From: JBFLVQ01 sp040758525 | GTDB lineage: Bacteria; Acidobacteriota; Blastocatellia; Chloracidobacteriales; JADJPF01 | DNA: 8,863 nt | Direction: 5' to 3' | NCBI GenBank assembly: GCA_040758525.1 | Contig: JBFLVQ010000402.1 | Coordinates: forward strand, 1 to 8,863 | Shown: piece after piece, positions 1-6,837 of the stretch | Layout of the letters: each line of letters begins with the position of its first letter | Numbering within the stretch: the first letter of the stretch is position 1 | Translations under genes and position numbers: made by a program | The notes under the pieces: generated by a model | The model's database searches: none | Seen by the model: only the letters and a program-made list of their open reading frames with translations | What the model was told of the DNA's origin: nothing

Positions 1-932
1 ATCTGGCGTGCATATTCTAGTTCATTATAGCCATCGGCAGCATTAAAGCCGACTGTAAAGGTGCGTACCGGCTGGTTCATCAAACGTGCCATCAGGGCAA
101 CATTGGCGCTAGAGTCAATACCACCAGAGAGAAAGACACCAAATGGCACATCACTCATCATACGCTTGCCTACTGCTTCACTAAGCAATGTGCGTATACG
201 TTCAATACAGAATTGCTCGCTGTACTCCTCTTTAGGAGCAGGCACAATCGCATCCCAATAGCGCTGCACTTTTATTGTACCTTTGGCATCGCAAATTAAT
301 AAGTGGCCAGGCGGCAGTTTCTTGATACCGTGAAAGAGCGTGTGTGGTGTAGGTGTAGTCAGGAAAGTAAGGTAGTGATAGAGCGCTTCTTCATCAATAT
401 CACGAGTCACACTAGGATGGGCAAGCAGCGATTTTATCTCCGAAGCAAATAACAGTTGCCCAGACAACTGCGTATAGTAAAGCGGTTTCTTGCCTAATCG
501 ATCCCGCACTAAGATCAGACGTGACTCTTTACTATCCCATAACGCAATCGTGAACATTCCATCCAGCGCTGAGACAAAATCGAGACCGCGCTCTTCATAA
601 AGATGTACAATTGTTTCAGTATCCGATTCTGAGGTATAGATATGGCCTTTGCTAATGAGTTCCCCACGTAACTTGCTGTGATTATAGATCTCGCCATTGA
701 AACTGATCCAAACCGTGCCATCCTCATTAGCCATAGGCTGGCGACCTGCTGGGGAAAGGTCAATGATAGCTAACCGACGGTGACCTAACCCAACACGGCC
801 ATCAGGAGAAATATAAACACCAGCATCGTCAGGTCCTCTATGAACCATGCGGTCACGCATTGAAACTATCAGTGATTGCGTGATCTCACCCTGTACCTGG
901 CCATATTTGTAAATACCGCAAATTCCACACAT
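1..932 (-). CDS. AsnB-type glutamine-hydrolysing amidotransferase, partial (C-terminus off the left edge)
   Basis: The first 310 codons are present and read without a break. The protein starts Met-Cys-Gly-Ile, so Cys2 is the N-terminal nucleophile of a class II glutamine amidotransferase domain. That domain follows with HRGPDD (31-36), HRRLAIIDLS (51-60), NGEIYN (79-84) and SESDTE (101-106). The synthetase domain begins near residue 235 and has the ATP-binding PP-loop SGGIDSS (269-275). Family knowledge: glutaminase-derived ammonia is passed to an adenylated carboxylate. In exopolysaccharide loci such proteins are often annotated as exosortase-system amidotransferases rather than true asparagine synthetases. 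Placed after the ligase and heparinase genes, this one more likely amidates a polysaccharide component than makes free asparagine, but the sequence cannot separate the two. The start is fixed by the required Cys2. No clear Shine-Dalgarno precedes it. It lies 109 bases after the heparinase-like gene. Confidence 0.93.
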   Translation of the reverse strand, partial: MCGICGIYKYGQVQGEITQSLIVSMRDRMVHRGPDDAGVYISPDGRVGLGHRRLAIIDLSPAGRQPMANEDGTVWISFNGEIYNHSKLRGELISKGHIYTSESDTETIVHLYEERGLDFVSALDGMFTIALWDSKESRLILVRDRLGKKPLYYTQLSGQLLFASEIKSLLAHPSVTRDIDEEALYHYLTFLTTPTPHTLFHGIKKLPPGHLLICDAKGTIKVQRYWDAIVPAPKEEYSEQFCIERIRTLLSEAVGKRMMSDVPFGVFLSGGIDSSANVALMARLMNQPVRTFTVGFNAADGYNELEYARQ

Positions 933-1041
933 AAAGTTTCAGTAATTGTAAGGTAATCTCTTAGTGCACATTGTAAACTATTGTCGGCCCTTTAGCACCT
1001 CTTTTACCCTTATCATCTCCTTAGCACAAATCTCCTGCACC
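933..1041 (-). other. Gap between heparinase-like gene and asnB-like gene
   Basis: This 109-base spacer separates two co-directional genes. It has no T-rich hairpin that would act as a terminator, so read-through from the upstream gene is plausible. On the minus strand it carries two imperfect copies of GTGCTAA (1027-1021 and 998-992), 29 bases apart, the second inside AGGTGCTAAA (1000-991). A TACAAT hexamer could serve as a -10 element but has no matching -35. I see no convincing promoter or ribosome binding site. Confidence 0.4.
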
Positions 1042-3147
1042 TTAATCGCCAAAAGGCGAATCCAGTGTCTCCATCAACTCATAAACACTGGTGAGATCGC
1101 CATCGGTACAAGGAGCAATAAGAAACTGTTGTTCTAAAGGTGCTCTTGCTTTTAGATTGTACATCACCCCCCAGGATTTCGCCCGTTGACCATAACCTTT
1201 AGAGACATATCGATCAACAATCTCTACACTGAGACCATTTTCACCTAAAGGAACTAATGCTAGTGATACCCCACTCTGCTCATCGTTGATAATTGCCCTT
1301 GTCCCTTCGGCAAGTTCCAAACCAAGACCGGCATCGAAATTAAAGAAGAAGGTGAACTGGTGACTGCCCTCGCCTTGTAATATGTCCTTGATTAACCAGT
1401 AACAACCAATCTTGTTAAAATGTATTTGACGCCGATGTATTACCCCTTGTGGTAGCCTTAGATAGCCATTATGTTCAGCATCCAACAGATCGTATTCTTC
1501 ATTACTCTCCCAACTGTTTACTTTTATATGTGCTTGATTACCTATGACAAATAGCTGCCCTGGGTAAATCTCATTTATCTCCATACCATCGACCATCAAT
1601 GTATTATGGTAAGCAGTAGAGCGAAACTGGTTACGCGCTTGTGGATCGCCGGTATAGACATAACTACCAGCATCGACAAAGAAGGTACGCTCCCGATAGA
1701 AGAGTTCAAAGCCAAGCAGATCATTATGTGCATGCGAACCCTGCCCATTAATCCCTATCTCACCACAGTCGATAATTGCATAGAGGTTATCATCGCGCTG
1801 AATATAGACTCCACCTTCTGGAAAGGCGCTAGAGATTAGTATCTCTTCTGACATTGACATACTATCGTAAGTATCCCAACCAATCGGGCCAAATATCCAG
1901 AGACATTCTTCGGAAGGCTGGCCAGTCACTTTGTAACGTTCATTCTCAAAGAGCACTGCCGCAATTGCGAGCAAATAGAAATGATCATAAGTAGGTTTGC
2001 GCCGCCATACAATCACACGTCCATCATCGCAATCACCAATCAAAGGTGCGCTACCATCTGGCTTAAGATAAGCCTGCACAAACGCAAACATCTTCTCTAG
2101 CTTGTTCCAATAGCTGTTATCAATCTTTATTCCCTGCTCTTTGCAGAGCAAAAAAGAGTATAGAAAGAGCTCTAACACAAAGGCATGATAAGCGGTGGAA
2201 GCTTCCCAATCTACCCCATCCCCATAGACCTGCTTGTCCATCTCTTTAAGTAGTTCTACACGGGCAAATTCAGCCCACTGAGCAGACTGCTTGAATTCGG
2301 GAAAGAGCAAGCCAATAAAGAGTAGTCCAACCAGATCAGAGAGGTAATGATTGCTAGTAATACGGTGGGAAAACTCCAGGTTCTGTTCAATGAAAGTACC
2401 ATGAGATAATAGCAATTTGAGTAGCGCCTTGAGTGTCTCGCTATCAAAGTTTTGTGAATGTCTAAAGAAGTAGAAACCTAACGAGAGACTGATCGAGCGT
2501 AACGCTACCTCCATTGGCGACATCCAGTGTATTCCTATCTCAGGTGGATTGGCGCGGGCAAAAGAGAGTATCTGATTGCTAAACTCGATAGCATAACGTT
2601 CATCTAGGGTAATACTGTAGACTTGGCCTAGCGTAATGAAATGCTGCAGGCGTGCAAGCTCCCAAGGAACCTTAATATCGGCACCCATTTTGGCCTGAGA
2701 TATACTGATCTGGCTGTAGTGACGTTGTGGCCATTCATAATCGATAACGCCATCATAATGCCAATTGATCTCTTCTACATTATATTTATGTTTACGACCA
2801 AAGAAGGTGAACTCGTGCTGACAGATCTCATTTGCTTCTATAATTAGATCCTCCAAAGAGCTAGGAAAATAGTCAGCAAGAATCTCACAGGTCTGGGCAA
2901 GTGTAGAAAAGCTAGGAAAGCTTACAGGTTTCTCACGATTCTGAAAGTAGCTAAGCAGCTCTACATCACGCGGCAAGGTCAAGGCACGTAAAAGCTTTTC
3001 GTCACTGATCTCAGTATTAGCGATGATAGACTTGGCTTGCCGATAACGGTGTATAAGGCGTGACTTAACCATCAATGCTGCCTCTTTTGCGATCTCACTG
3101 TTGGAAAGCCCTTCGGTTTTCTGCCGGAACTTATCGATAAACTTCAT
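1042..3147 (-). CDS. Heparinase II/III-family protein (polysaccharide lyase-like)
   Basis: This 701-residue protein has the family's two-part layout. An alpha-helical N-terminal region (about 150-430) includes WMSPMEVALR (208-217), NHYLSD (266-271) and DGVDWEASTAYH (310-321). A beta-rich C-terminal heparinase II/III-like domain starts near 440 and contains the signature GSHAHNDLLGF (470-480), DAGSYVYTGD (492-501) and YHNTLMVDG (513-521). Family members cleave acidic polysaccharides such as heparin or alginate by beta-elimination; the substrate here is unknown. No signal peptide is evident, since the N-terminus is charged and amphipathic, so export is uncertain. Many homologues sit in exopolysaccharide loci and may edit the polymer rather than degrade food. 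The start codon lies inside the end of the ligase gene (17-base overlap), which suggests translational coupling. GGGAGGG (3165-3159) lies 11 bases upstream of the ATG, a slightly long spacing. TAA stop. Confidence 0.9.
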   Translation of the reverse strand: MKFIDKFRQKTEGLSNSEIAKEAALMVKSRLIHRYRQAKSIIANTEISDEKLLRALTLPRDVELLSYFQNREKPVSFPSFSTLAQTCEILADYFPSSLEDLIIEANEICQHEFTFFGRKHKYNVEEINWHYDGVIDYEWPQRHYSQISISQAKMGADIKVPWELARLQHFITLGQVYSITLDERYAIEFSNQILSFARANPPEIGIHWMSPMEVALRSISLSLGFYFFRHSQNFDSETLKALLKLLLSHGTFIEQNLEFSHRITSNHYLSDLVGLLFIGLLFPEFKQSAQWAEFARVELLKEMDKQVYGDGVDWEASTAYHAFVLELFLYSFLLCKEQGIKIDNSYWNKLEKMFAFVQAYLKPDGSAPLIGDCDDGRVIVWRRKPTYDHFYLLAIAAVLFENERYKVTGQPSEECLWIFGPIGWDTYDSMSMSEEILISSAFPEGGVYIQRDDNLYAIIDCGEIGINGQGSHAHNDLLGFELFYRERTFFVDAGSYVYTGDPQARNQFRSTAYHNTLMVDGMEINEIYPGQLFVIGNQAHIKVNSWESNEEYDLLDAEHNGYLRLPQGVIHRRQIHFNKIGCYWLIKDILQGEGSHQFTFFFNFDAGLGLELAEGTRAIINDEQSGVSLALVPLGENGLSVEIVDRYVSKGYGQRAKSWGVMYNLKARAPLEQQFLIAPCTDGDLTSVYELMETLDSPFGD

Positions 3148-4558
3148 CTCTTATTTCACCCTCCCAGCCACAATTTAGCAGAATGCCTAGCAAAAAAAAG
3201 AATATCAGGTTTAGATCCGAGTAATAACCGCTTGTTAATGTCAATCCAACTCCGCCATAAGCAGCAATTAATGTCAAGATCGCGCTGCCTGCCGCACGCC
3301 TGCGACCAGATTGCCGCAATAAAGACCAACCTTCGCGTAGCAAGAAAAGCTGCGCCAACAAATAAGGAAGAAAGCCTACCACGCCCAATTCAGCAAGCAC
3401 CGAGAGGAGATTATTGTGTGGTGTACTCTGTGGTAGATTAGCAAATTGTTTAGGCTTCAATGGCATCTCTGCTGGTGCATAATGGCGGGCAAAGTAGTCC
3501 TGGTAATGGCCCAAACCAACGCCAAAGAGCCACTGCTCTCTAGCAACCTTAAGCGCAACACGATAGGTTGCCAATCTGCTATAGGCATTGGTAGGATCGG
3601 CTAAACGCCTTTGATAAAAATCGGTAGCACGTACAACCGACCAGATCGGTAAACAGGCAAGCAATAGTAGCGCAAATGCTAACGCCGGCTTAACGATAGT
3701 ACGCCAACCCCTATGTAAGAGTAGGCCCAATCCCAGACAGCCTATGATTGCTAAAGCTATTGCGCGAAACTGTGGTACCAGTGCCGCCGATAATGCGCAG
3801 AGTATCCCTAGCCGCCAAAATAGCCGCAATCTTACTGTCATTGGTATCTCAGCCACGACTGGCCAATACCATAACGCTAGACCAATTAGTAGTGAGATCA
3901 GAGCATAAGAATTATCGGCAAGAAATGGTCCATTGGGCCGAACTAATCCATCACGATAGAGTTCTGCACCAGGATAGCGTAGTAGATCCGCTCCAGTTAG
4001 CAGTTCATACACTCCAATTGGCAAAAGGCAATAAGAGAGCACCAAGAGGATAATAAATATCCCTCTCTGCATATGTGTAATCTTCAACCCATAACGTGCC
4101 ACGATAAAGAGCAAGAGCGGTAAAATAAAAGCATCAACGGCAATCTTTAGACTGGCTAGTGAGAAGTCGCCACGTAGTAGACAGTCTGCCAAGGCATAAG
4201 TAGCAAATAATAGCCAAAACAGTTCAAACCAACCAAATGGTAATAGACGTCTGGGTTCCCGCAACAATCGCACTACAACTGCGCAAACCAATACGCCTAC
4301 AATAACTCGATCAAAAGTGAGTACCGATTTCTCGGCTGGATAACGCAATAGATAAGCAGCAATGGGAGAAAACCCCAGCCAATACAGTGTCAAAGCCTCT
4401 GCACGTGGCCATAGCAAGGCAAGTGGAACAATATAAGCACAGACAATTAGCGATAATGTACCATAGCCAATACCACTGAAAAATCCCACAAAAATAGCGA
4501 AGAGCGCGCTCAATGCAAAGAGAAAATAACGGTTACTGAGCATCGAGATCTGTATCAT
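3131..4558 (-). CDS. O-antigen ligase/polymerase-family membrane protein (Wzy_C domain)
   Basis: This 475-residue polytopic inner-membrane protein has about ten to twelve hydrophobic segments (for example 11-30, 33-50, 85-97, 110-124, 140-154, 166-182, 217-232, 249-280, 290-308, 388-407, 425-442 and 449-463). Between the last groups lies a large periplasmic loop (about 309-385), as in WaaL and Wzy proteins. The Wzy_C signature is visible: an Arg in a membrane segment (VPQFRAIAL, Arg265), then RLATYRVALKVA (328-339), FGVGLGHY (345-352) and TPHNNLL (379-385) followed by AELGVVGF (389-396). Family role: joining undecaprenol-linked repeat units, either by polymerising them or transferring the chain to an acceptor; sequence alone does not say which. 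It is the first gene of the operon with the heparinase-like and AsnB-like genes. The chosen ATG has no obvious Shine-Dalgarno. Met6 is an alternative start that removes only five residues. Confidence 0.9.
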   Translation of the reverse strand: MIQISMLSNRYFLFALSALFAIFVGFFSGIGYGTLSLIVCAYIVPLALLWPRAEALTLYWLGFSPIAAYLLRYPAEKSVLTFDRVIVGVLVCAVVVRLLREPRRLLPFGWFELFWLLFATYALADCLLRGDFSLASLKIAVDAFILPLLLFIVARYGLKITHMQRGIFIILLVLSYCLLPIGVYELLTGADLLRYPGAELYRDGLVRPNGPFLADNSYALISLLIGLALWYWPVVAEIPMTVRLRLFWRLGILCALSAALVPQFRAIALAIIGCLGLGLLLHRGWRTIVKPALAFALLLLACLPIWSVVRATDFYQRRLADPTNAYSRLATYRVALKVAREQWLFGVGLGHYQDYFARHYAPAEMPLKPKQFANLPQSTPHNNLLSVLAELGVVGFLPYLLAQLFLLREGWSLLRQSGRRRAAGSAILTLIAAYGGVGLTLTSGYYSDLNLIFFFLLGILLNCGWEGEIRDEVYR

Positions 4559-4593
4559 AGTTCTAAGATAGTTGAATCAACCGTTGGATGGGT

Positions 4594-4628
4594 AGCGTAG
4601 CGATGGCGTGAAAACGGAACGCTACGCT
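4594..4628. repeat. 9-bp perfect inverted repeat
   Basis: AGCGTAGCG (4594-4602) is complementary to CGCTACGCT (4620-4628), leaving a 17-base loop. It lies 36 bases or more upstream of the ligase start codon on the minus strand. There is no T-run on either side, so it does not look like a standard terminator. It could be a leader structure or part of a small repeat element. Confidence 0.6.
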
Positions 4629-4719
4629 CAGCAAGCATACTGCAACCAATTATGGGAATCAACCCAATTGTCATTGTGAATACTAACAGTAGAGAGGTGT
4701 GATGGGGAATAGAGTCGAA

Positions 4720-4749
4720 GTGACAAGTGACCTTCTCGTCACTTGTCAC
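4720..4749 (-). terminator. 12-bp perfect hairpin downstream of the hemerythrin gene
   Basis: GTGACAAGTGAC (4720-4731) pairs fully with GTCACTTGTCAC (4738-4749) around a six-base loop. It begins 17 bases after the hemerythrin stop codon on the minus strand, a good position to end that transcript. The bases that follow in that direction (TTCGACTCTATTCC) contain only scattered T, so it lacks the U-tract of a classical intrinsic terminator. It may instead protect the mRNA 3' end or be a protein-binding palindrome. The structure is certain; the terminator role is inferred from position. Confidence 0.45.
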
Positions 4750-4766
4750 AAGTTAATTGTAGGCAT

Positions 4767-5210
4767 TTAACTAGAAGTAGCACGTGTTGCCGTGCCACGT
4801 TCAAGCTGATCTTTCAACAGCTTTATACGCTTGCCTAGGTTATCCAATTCGCTTGCCATCTTCCCTTCTACTTGCGGAAATAGCTCCGTCTCCTCAATAT
4901 CTACGTGCGATTCGACAGTCTCAATCAACTCCTGGAAAACCATTTTGAACTCTTCATCGTTGATATCGATTCCCCTTAGACGCTCAATCAGATCTTTAAT
5001 ATCAGTATGATCGTCTAAGCTCTCCTCGATCAGATCGCTATCGACATTGTTCTTCACGCTCGGGTAAAAAATCTCTTCCTCAACTTTGGTGTGGATCTCA
5101 AGTTCACGAAAGACCTTTTCTACAATATTCTGATCGGGATTGACCTGGCTTTGCTCAAACAGCTTCTTGACTTTCTGATGATCAAAAACCAGTATCTCTA
5201 TTGCATTCAT
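4767..5210 (-). CDS. Hemerythrin-like HHE-domain protein
   Basis: This 147-residue soluble four-helix-bundle protein has the full set of predicted di-iron ligands: His11 (FDHQ), His40 and Glu44 (EIHTKVEEE), His68 (DDHTD), His102 and Glu106 (SHVDIEE). Family knowledge: HHE proteins bind two irons and can bind or sense oxygen, nitric oxide or related species, or take part in iron handling and stress repair. Which applies here is not shown. The length is normal for a single-domain cytoplasmic member, and no extra sensor or output domain is attached. The start is secure: AGGAGG (5220-5215) lies four bases before the ATG. The gene appears to be its own unit, with a promoter upstream and a strong hairpin after the stop. 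It lies between two polysaccharide operons on the same strand without an evident metabolic link to them. Confidence 0.92.
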   Translation of the reverse strand: MNAIEILVFDHQKVKKLFEQSQVNPDQNIVEKVFRELEIHTKVEEEIFYPSVKNNVDSDLIEESLDDHTDIKDLIERLRGIDINDEEFKMVFQELIETVESHVDIEETELFPQVEGKMASELDNLGKRIKLLKDQLERGTATRATSS

Positions 5211-5237
5211 AAAACCTCCTCAACCCCTACTGCCATT

Positions 5238-5249
5238 TACTGTACAGTA
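5238..5249. promoter_or_regulatory. 12-bp perfect palindrome, candidate operator
   Basis: TACTGTACAGTA is a perfect dyad directly downstream of the hemerythrin -10 element and centred on the predicted start site (about 5244). A repressor bound there would block initiation. The half-sites recall the CTGT/ACAG arms of LexA boxes but without the usual central spacer, so no particular regulator can be named. Confidence 0.5.
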
Positions 5250-5250
5250 G

Positions 5251-5280
5251 ATTAGAGCTTGCAGATGATAAATTTGTCAG
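5251..5280 (-). promoter_or_regulatory. Sigma-70-like promoter of the hemerythrin gene
   Basis: On the minus strand CTGACA (5280-5275) and TCTAAT (5256-5251) each match consensus at five of six positions and are separated by 18 bases. The predicted transcription start is near 5244, giving a leader of about 34 bases that includes the strong ribosome binding site. The elements fit the gene's orientation and position. Confidence 0.6.
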
Positions 5281-5398
5281 GGAGACACTGCCCCTGGTTG
5301 CGACTACGGTTTGAAACGGCAAGTTTCATTCCAACCCTTAGCAAAAGCGATGCCGGTCTCAGCCAAAAAAGTCGTGTCGCTATTGTAGGCACTTCATC

Positions 5399-5428
5399 TT
5401 GTCAGGTCGTGACGGGCGCTTCTATAAT
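5399..5428 (+). promoter_or_regulatory. Sigma-70-like promoter of the small membrane protein gene
   Basis: TTGTCA (5399-5404, five of six matches) and a perfect TATAAT (5423-5428) are 18 bases apart. Transcription would start near 5435, only about four bases before the ATG at 5439, which suggests a leaderless or almost leaderless message. Confidence 0.55.
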
Positions 5429-5438
5429 TTCACGCGGT

Positions 5439-5696
5439 ATGAGTGAACTTCTCTCTCTCAAGGTATTGCAATATTTCTTGCTTCCTCTTAGCGCCATGCT
5501 AGGTATCTGTTTGGGAATATGGCTGCCACGTACAGGCATAGCACAACGTCGTGCTGTTAGTGTGTTCTGTTTTGCGCTAGTGATTGAGTTAGGTCTTTTT
5601 AATCTTACTTACTTGATTGGTGGTCGTGTCTGGACCCGTATTGTGTTTGCATTCACGATGGGCTTTATTGCCTTTGGTGTAAGGCTGCTTAAATAG
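5439..5696 (+). CDS. Small integral membrane protein of unknown function
   Basis: I do not recognise this protein. From the ATG at 5439 it has 85 residues and about three hydrophobic segments: roughly 8-28, 40-62 and 67-82. Short basic or polar turns separate them (LPRTGIAQRR, then GGRVWTR), and a basic C-terminus follows. It is probably an inner-membrane protein. The open frame extends upstream to a TTG at 5259 (145 residues in total). The extra 60 residues are polar with no domain resemblance, start inside the hemerythrin promoter and contain this gene's own likely promoter, so the short form is preferred. No Shine-Dalgarno is visible before the ATG, consistent with leaderless translation. 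The gene is transcribed away from hemerythrin and converges on wecB, with only 24 bases between the two stops. Confidence 0.6.
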   Translation: MSELLSLKVLQYFLLPLSAMLGICLGIWLPRTGIAQRRAVSVFCFALVIELGLFNLTYLIGGRVWTRIVFAFTMGFIAFGVRLLK

Positions 5697-5720
5697 TCGC
5701 TGAGATCGCAATTATCCTGT

Positions 5721-6833
5721 CTATCCTAGACCATAAGCAAGTAATGCATCAACAATACGCACGGCGGCGCGACCATCCCAATACTCTAATTTGCGTGGTT
5801 GACGCTGGTAATCTGCTAGCGCTGCCAAAGCTTCTTGCTCAATTCTCTTACGCTCTGTACCAATAATCTTATTAGTACCCTGTTTGACGGTAACCGGTCG
5901 CTCAGTATTCTCCCGTAATGTTAGACAGGGAATGCCAAGCACAGTTGTCTCCTCCTGCACGCCTCCAGAATCGGTTAGTACTAGCTTTGCGTTGCTGTAG
6001 AGTTGCAAGAAGTTAAGATAACCAAGTGGATCTATAAGTCTTAGATCAGGATAGTTGGCTAACAATCTATCCAGCTTAAACTCGTTAATGCGTGCGCGTG
6101 TGCGAGGATGAATAGGAAAAATACAGGGTAGCTGGGCAGTAATTGTTCCTAGCGCCTCTAATATACCCTGTAAAACCCTCTTATCATCAACATTAGCAGG
6201 TCTATGCAGGGTTACCACAGTATAGGCTTCTGGCGATAATCCCAATTTAGTAAGAATTGGCTGCTGCTCTGCTTTAGGAAGATATTTGTAGAGCGTATCG
6301 ATCATTACATTGCCAACGAATTTGATCTTTTCTGGAGAAACCCCTTCTCGTAAAAGGTTGGCATCGCCATCCCGACTAGGAGTAAGTAGTAGGTCGGCAA
6401 GCGCGTCTGTTACCAATCGGTTGATCTCTTCTGGCATGCTACGATCAAAACTGCGTAAACCCGCTTCCACATGTGCGACCTTAATTGCCAACTTGCTGCA
6501 TACAATGGTACAGGCCATCGTAGAATTTACATCCCCAACCACAACAACCCAATCAGGCCTATGTGCTAATAATACCGGCTCAAAGGCAAGCATTATTTTG
6601 GCGGTCTGTTCGGCATGTGATCCAGAGCCAACATTCAAGTTCACATCTGGACGTGGTATCTCTAGGTCGGCAAAAAAAGCATCTGACATCAGCTCGTCAT
6701 AATGCTGTCCGGTATGAACCAAGAGCGGTTCGATCTGATTGCGACGTAACATCTCATCAAATATTGGCGCAATCTTCATAAAATTTGGACGTGCTCCCAC
6801 GACACTCAAGATCTTCACCCTATCTTTACTCAT
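5721..6833 (-). CDS. wecB: UDP-N-acetylglucosamine 2-epimerase (non-hydrolysing)
   Basis: This 370-residue protein has the normal length of the family and a two-lobed Rossmann-like (GT-B) fold. It interconverts UDP-GlcNAc and UDP-ManNAc in the cytoplasm, supplying ManNAc or ManNAcA precursors for surface polysaccharide. Visible motifs are GARPNFMK (13-20, with Arg15 and Lys20), HTGQHYD (40-46), GDVNST (100-105, Asp101), HVEAGLRS (121-128, Glu123), PEEINR (134-139, Glu135 and Arg139), TLHRPAN (208-214, His210), HPR (242-244) and DSGGVQEE (288-295). These align with the acid/base and UDP-binding residues described for E. coli WecB, so the enzyme should be active. It follows the Wzz-like gene with four bases between. 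Its ribosome binding site, AAGGAG (6848-6843), lies within the last codons of that gene, which favours coupled translation. TAG stop. Confidence 0.96.
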   Translation of the reverse strand: MSKDRVKILSVVGARPNFMKIAPIFDEMLRRNQIEPLLVHTGQHYDELMSDAFFADLEIPRPDVNLNVGSGSHAEQTAKIMLAFEPVLLAHRPDWVVVVGDVNSTMACTIVCSKLAIKVAHVEAGLRSFDRSMPEEINRLVTDALADLLLTPSRDGDANLLREGVSPEKIKFVGNVMIDTLYKYLPKAEQQPILTKLGLSPEAYTVVTLHRPANVDDKRVLQGILEALGTITAQLPCIFPIHPRTRARINEFKLDRLLANYPDLRLIDPLGYLNFLQLYSNAKLVLTDSGGVQEETTVLGIPCLTLRENTERPVTVKQGTNKIIGTERKRIEQEALAALADYQRQPRKLEYWDGRAAVRIVDALLAYGLG

Positions 6834-6837
6834 ATTC

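Larger units (their letters stand above)
4559..4766. other. Hairpin-rich gap between hemerythrin gene and ligase operon
   Basis: These 208 bases hold three inverted repeats (4720-4749, 4647-4670, 4594-4628) and no recognisable gene. On the minus strand TTGATT (4662-4657), a 17-base spacer and TATGCT (4639-4634) form a weak promoter candidate for the ligase operon; each hexamer matches consensus at four of six positions. Transcription from it would begin near 4627, so the 4594-4628 inverted repeat would fold at the 5' end of the message. A 64-codon open frame from a GTG (4749 to 4555) crosses the gap and is discussed as a doubtful gene. Confidence 0.5.

Noticed and set aside
515..763. 82-codon open frame on the minus strand
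   Set aside because: It is a shifted-frame reading within the AsnB-type gene, whose own frame is intact with all motifs from 932 to 1, so no frameshift is implied.
980..1016. Twelve-codon open frame on the minus strand before the asnB-like gene, preceded by AAGGAG
   Set aside because: The GGAG abuts the ATG with no spacer, so it is a poor translation start. The peptide shows no runs of a regulatory amino acid.
3748..4053. 101-codon open frame on the plus strand
   Set aside because: It is antisense to the ligase gene. The translation shows no domain and there is no ribosome binding site that stands out.
4591..4598. GGTAGCGT, similar to the ops/JUMPstart element (GGCGGTAGCGT) of polysaccharide operons
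   Set aside because: It is on the plus strand, opposite to the polysaccharide genes, and only the 3' part matches. It also forms part of the local inverted repeat.
5309..5336. TGAAAC/GTTTCA inverted repeat (5312-5317 and 5323-5328) followed by ATTCCAACC, resembling a CRISPR repeat end
   Set aside because: It occurs once only, with no spacing series or second copy nearby and no cas genes in the window.
5697..5720. Convergent gap between the small membrane protein and wecB as a bidirectional terminator
   Set aside because: The 24 bases contain no hairpin or T-run, only a short AGGATA direct repeat read on the minus strand.
6310..6702. 130-codon open frame on the plus strand
   Set aside because: It lies entirely antisense to the well-supported wecB gene. 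Its product has no recognisable domain, and the frame follows from wecB codon usage.
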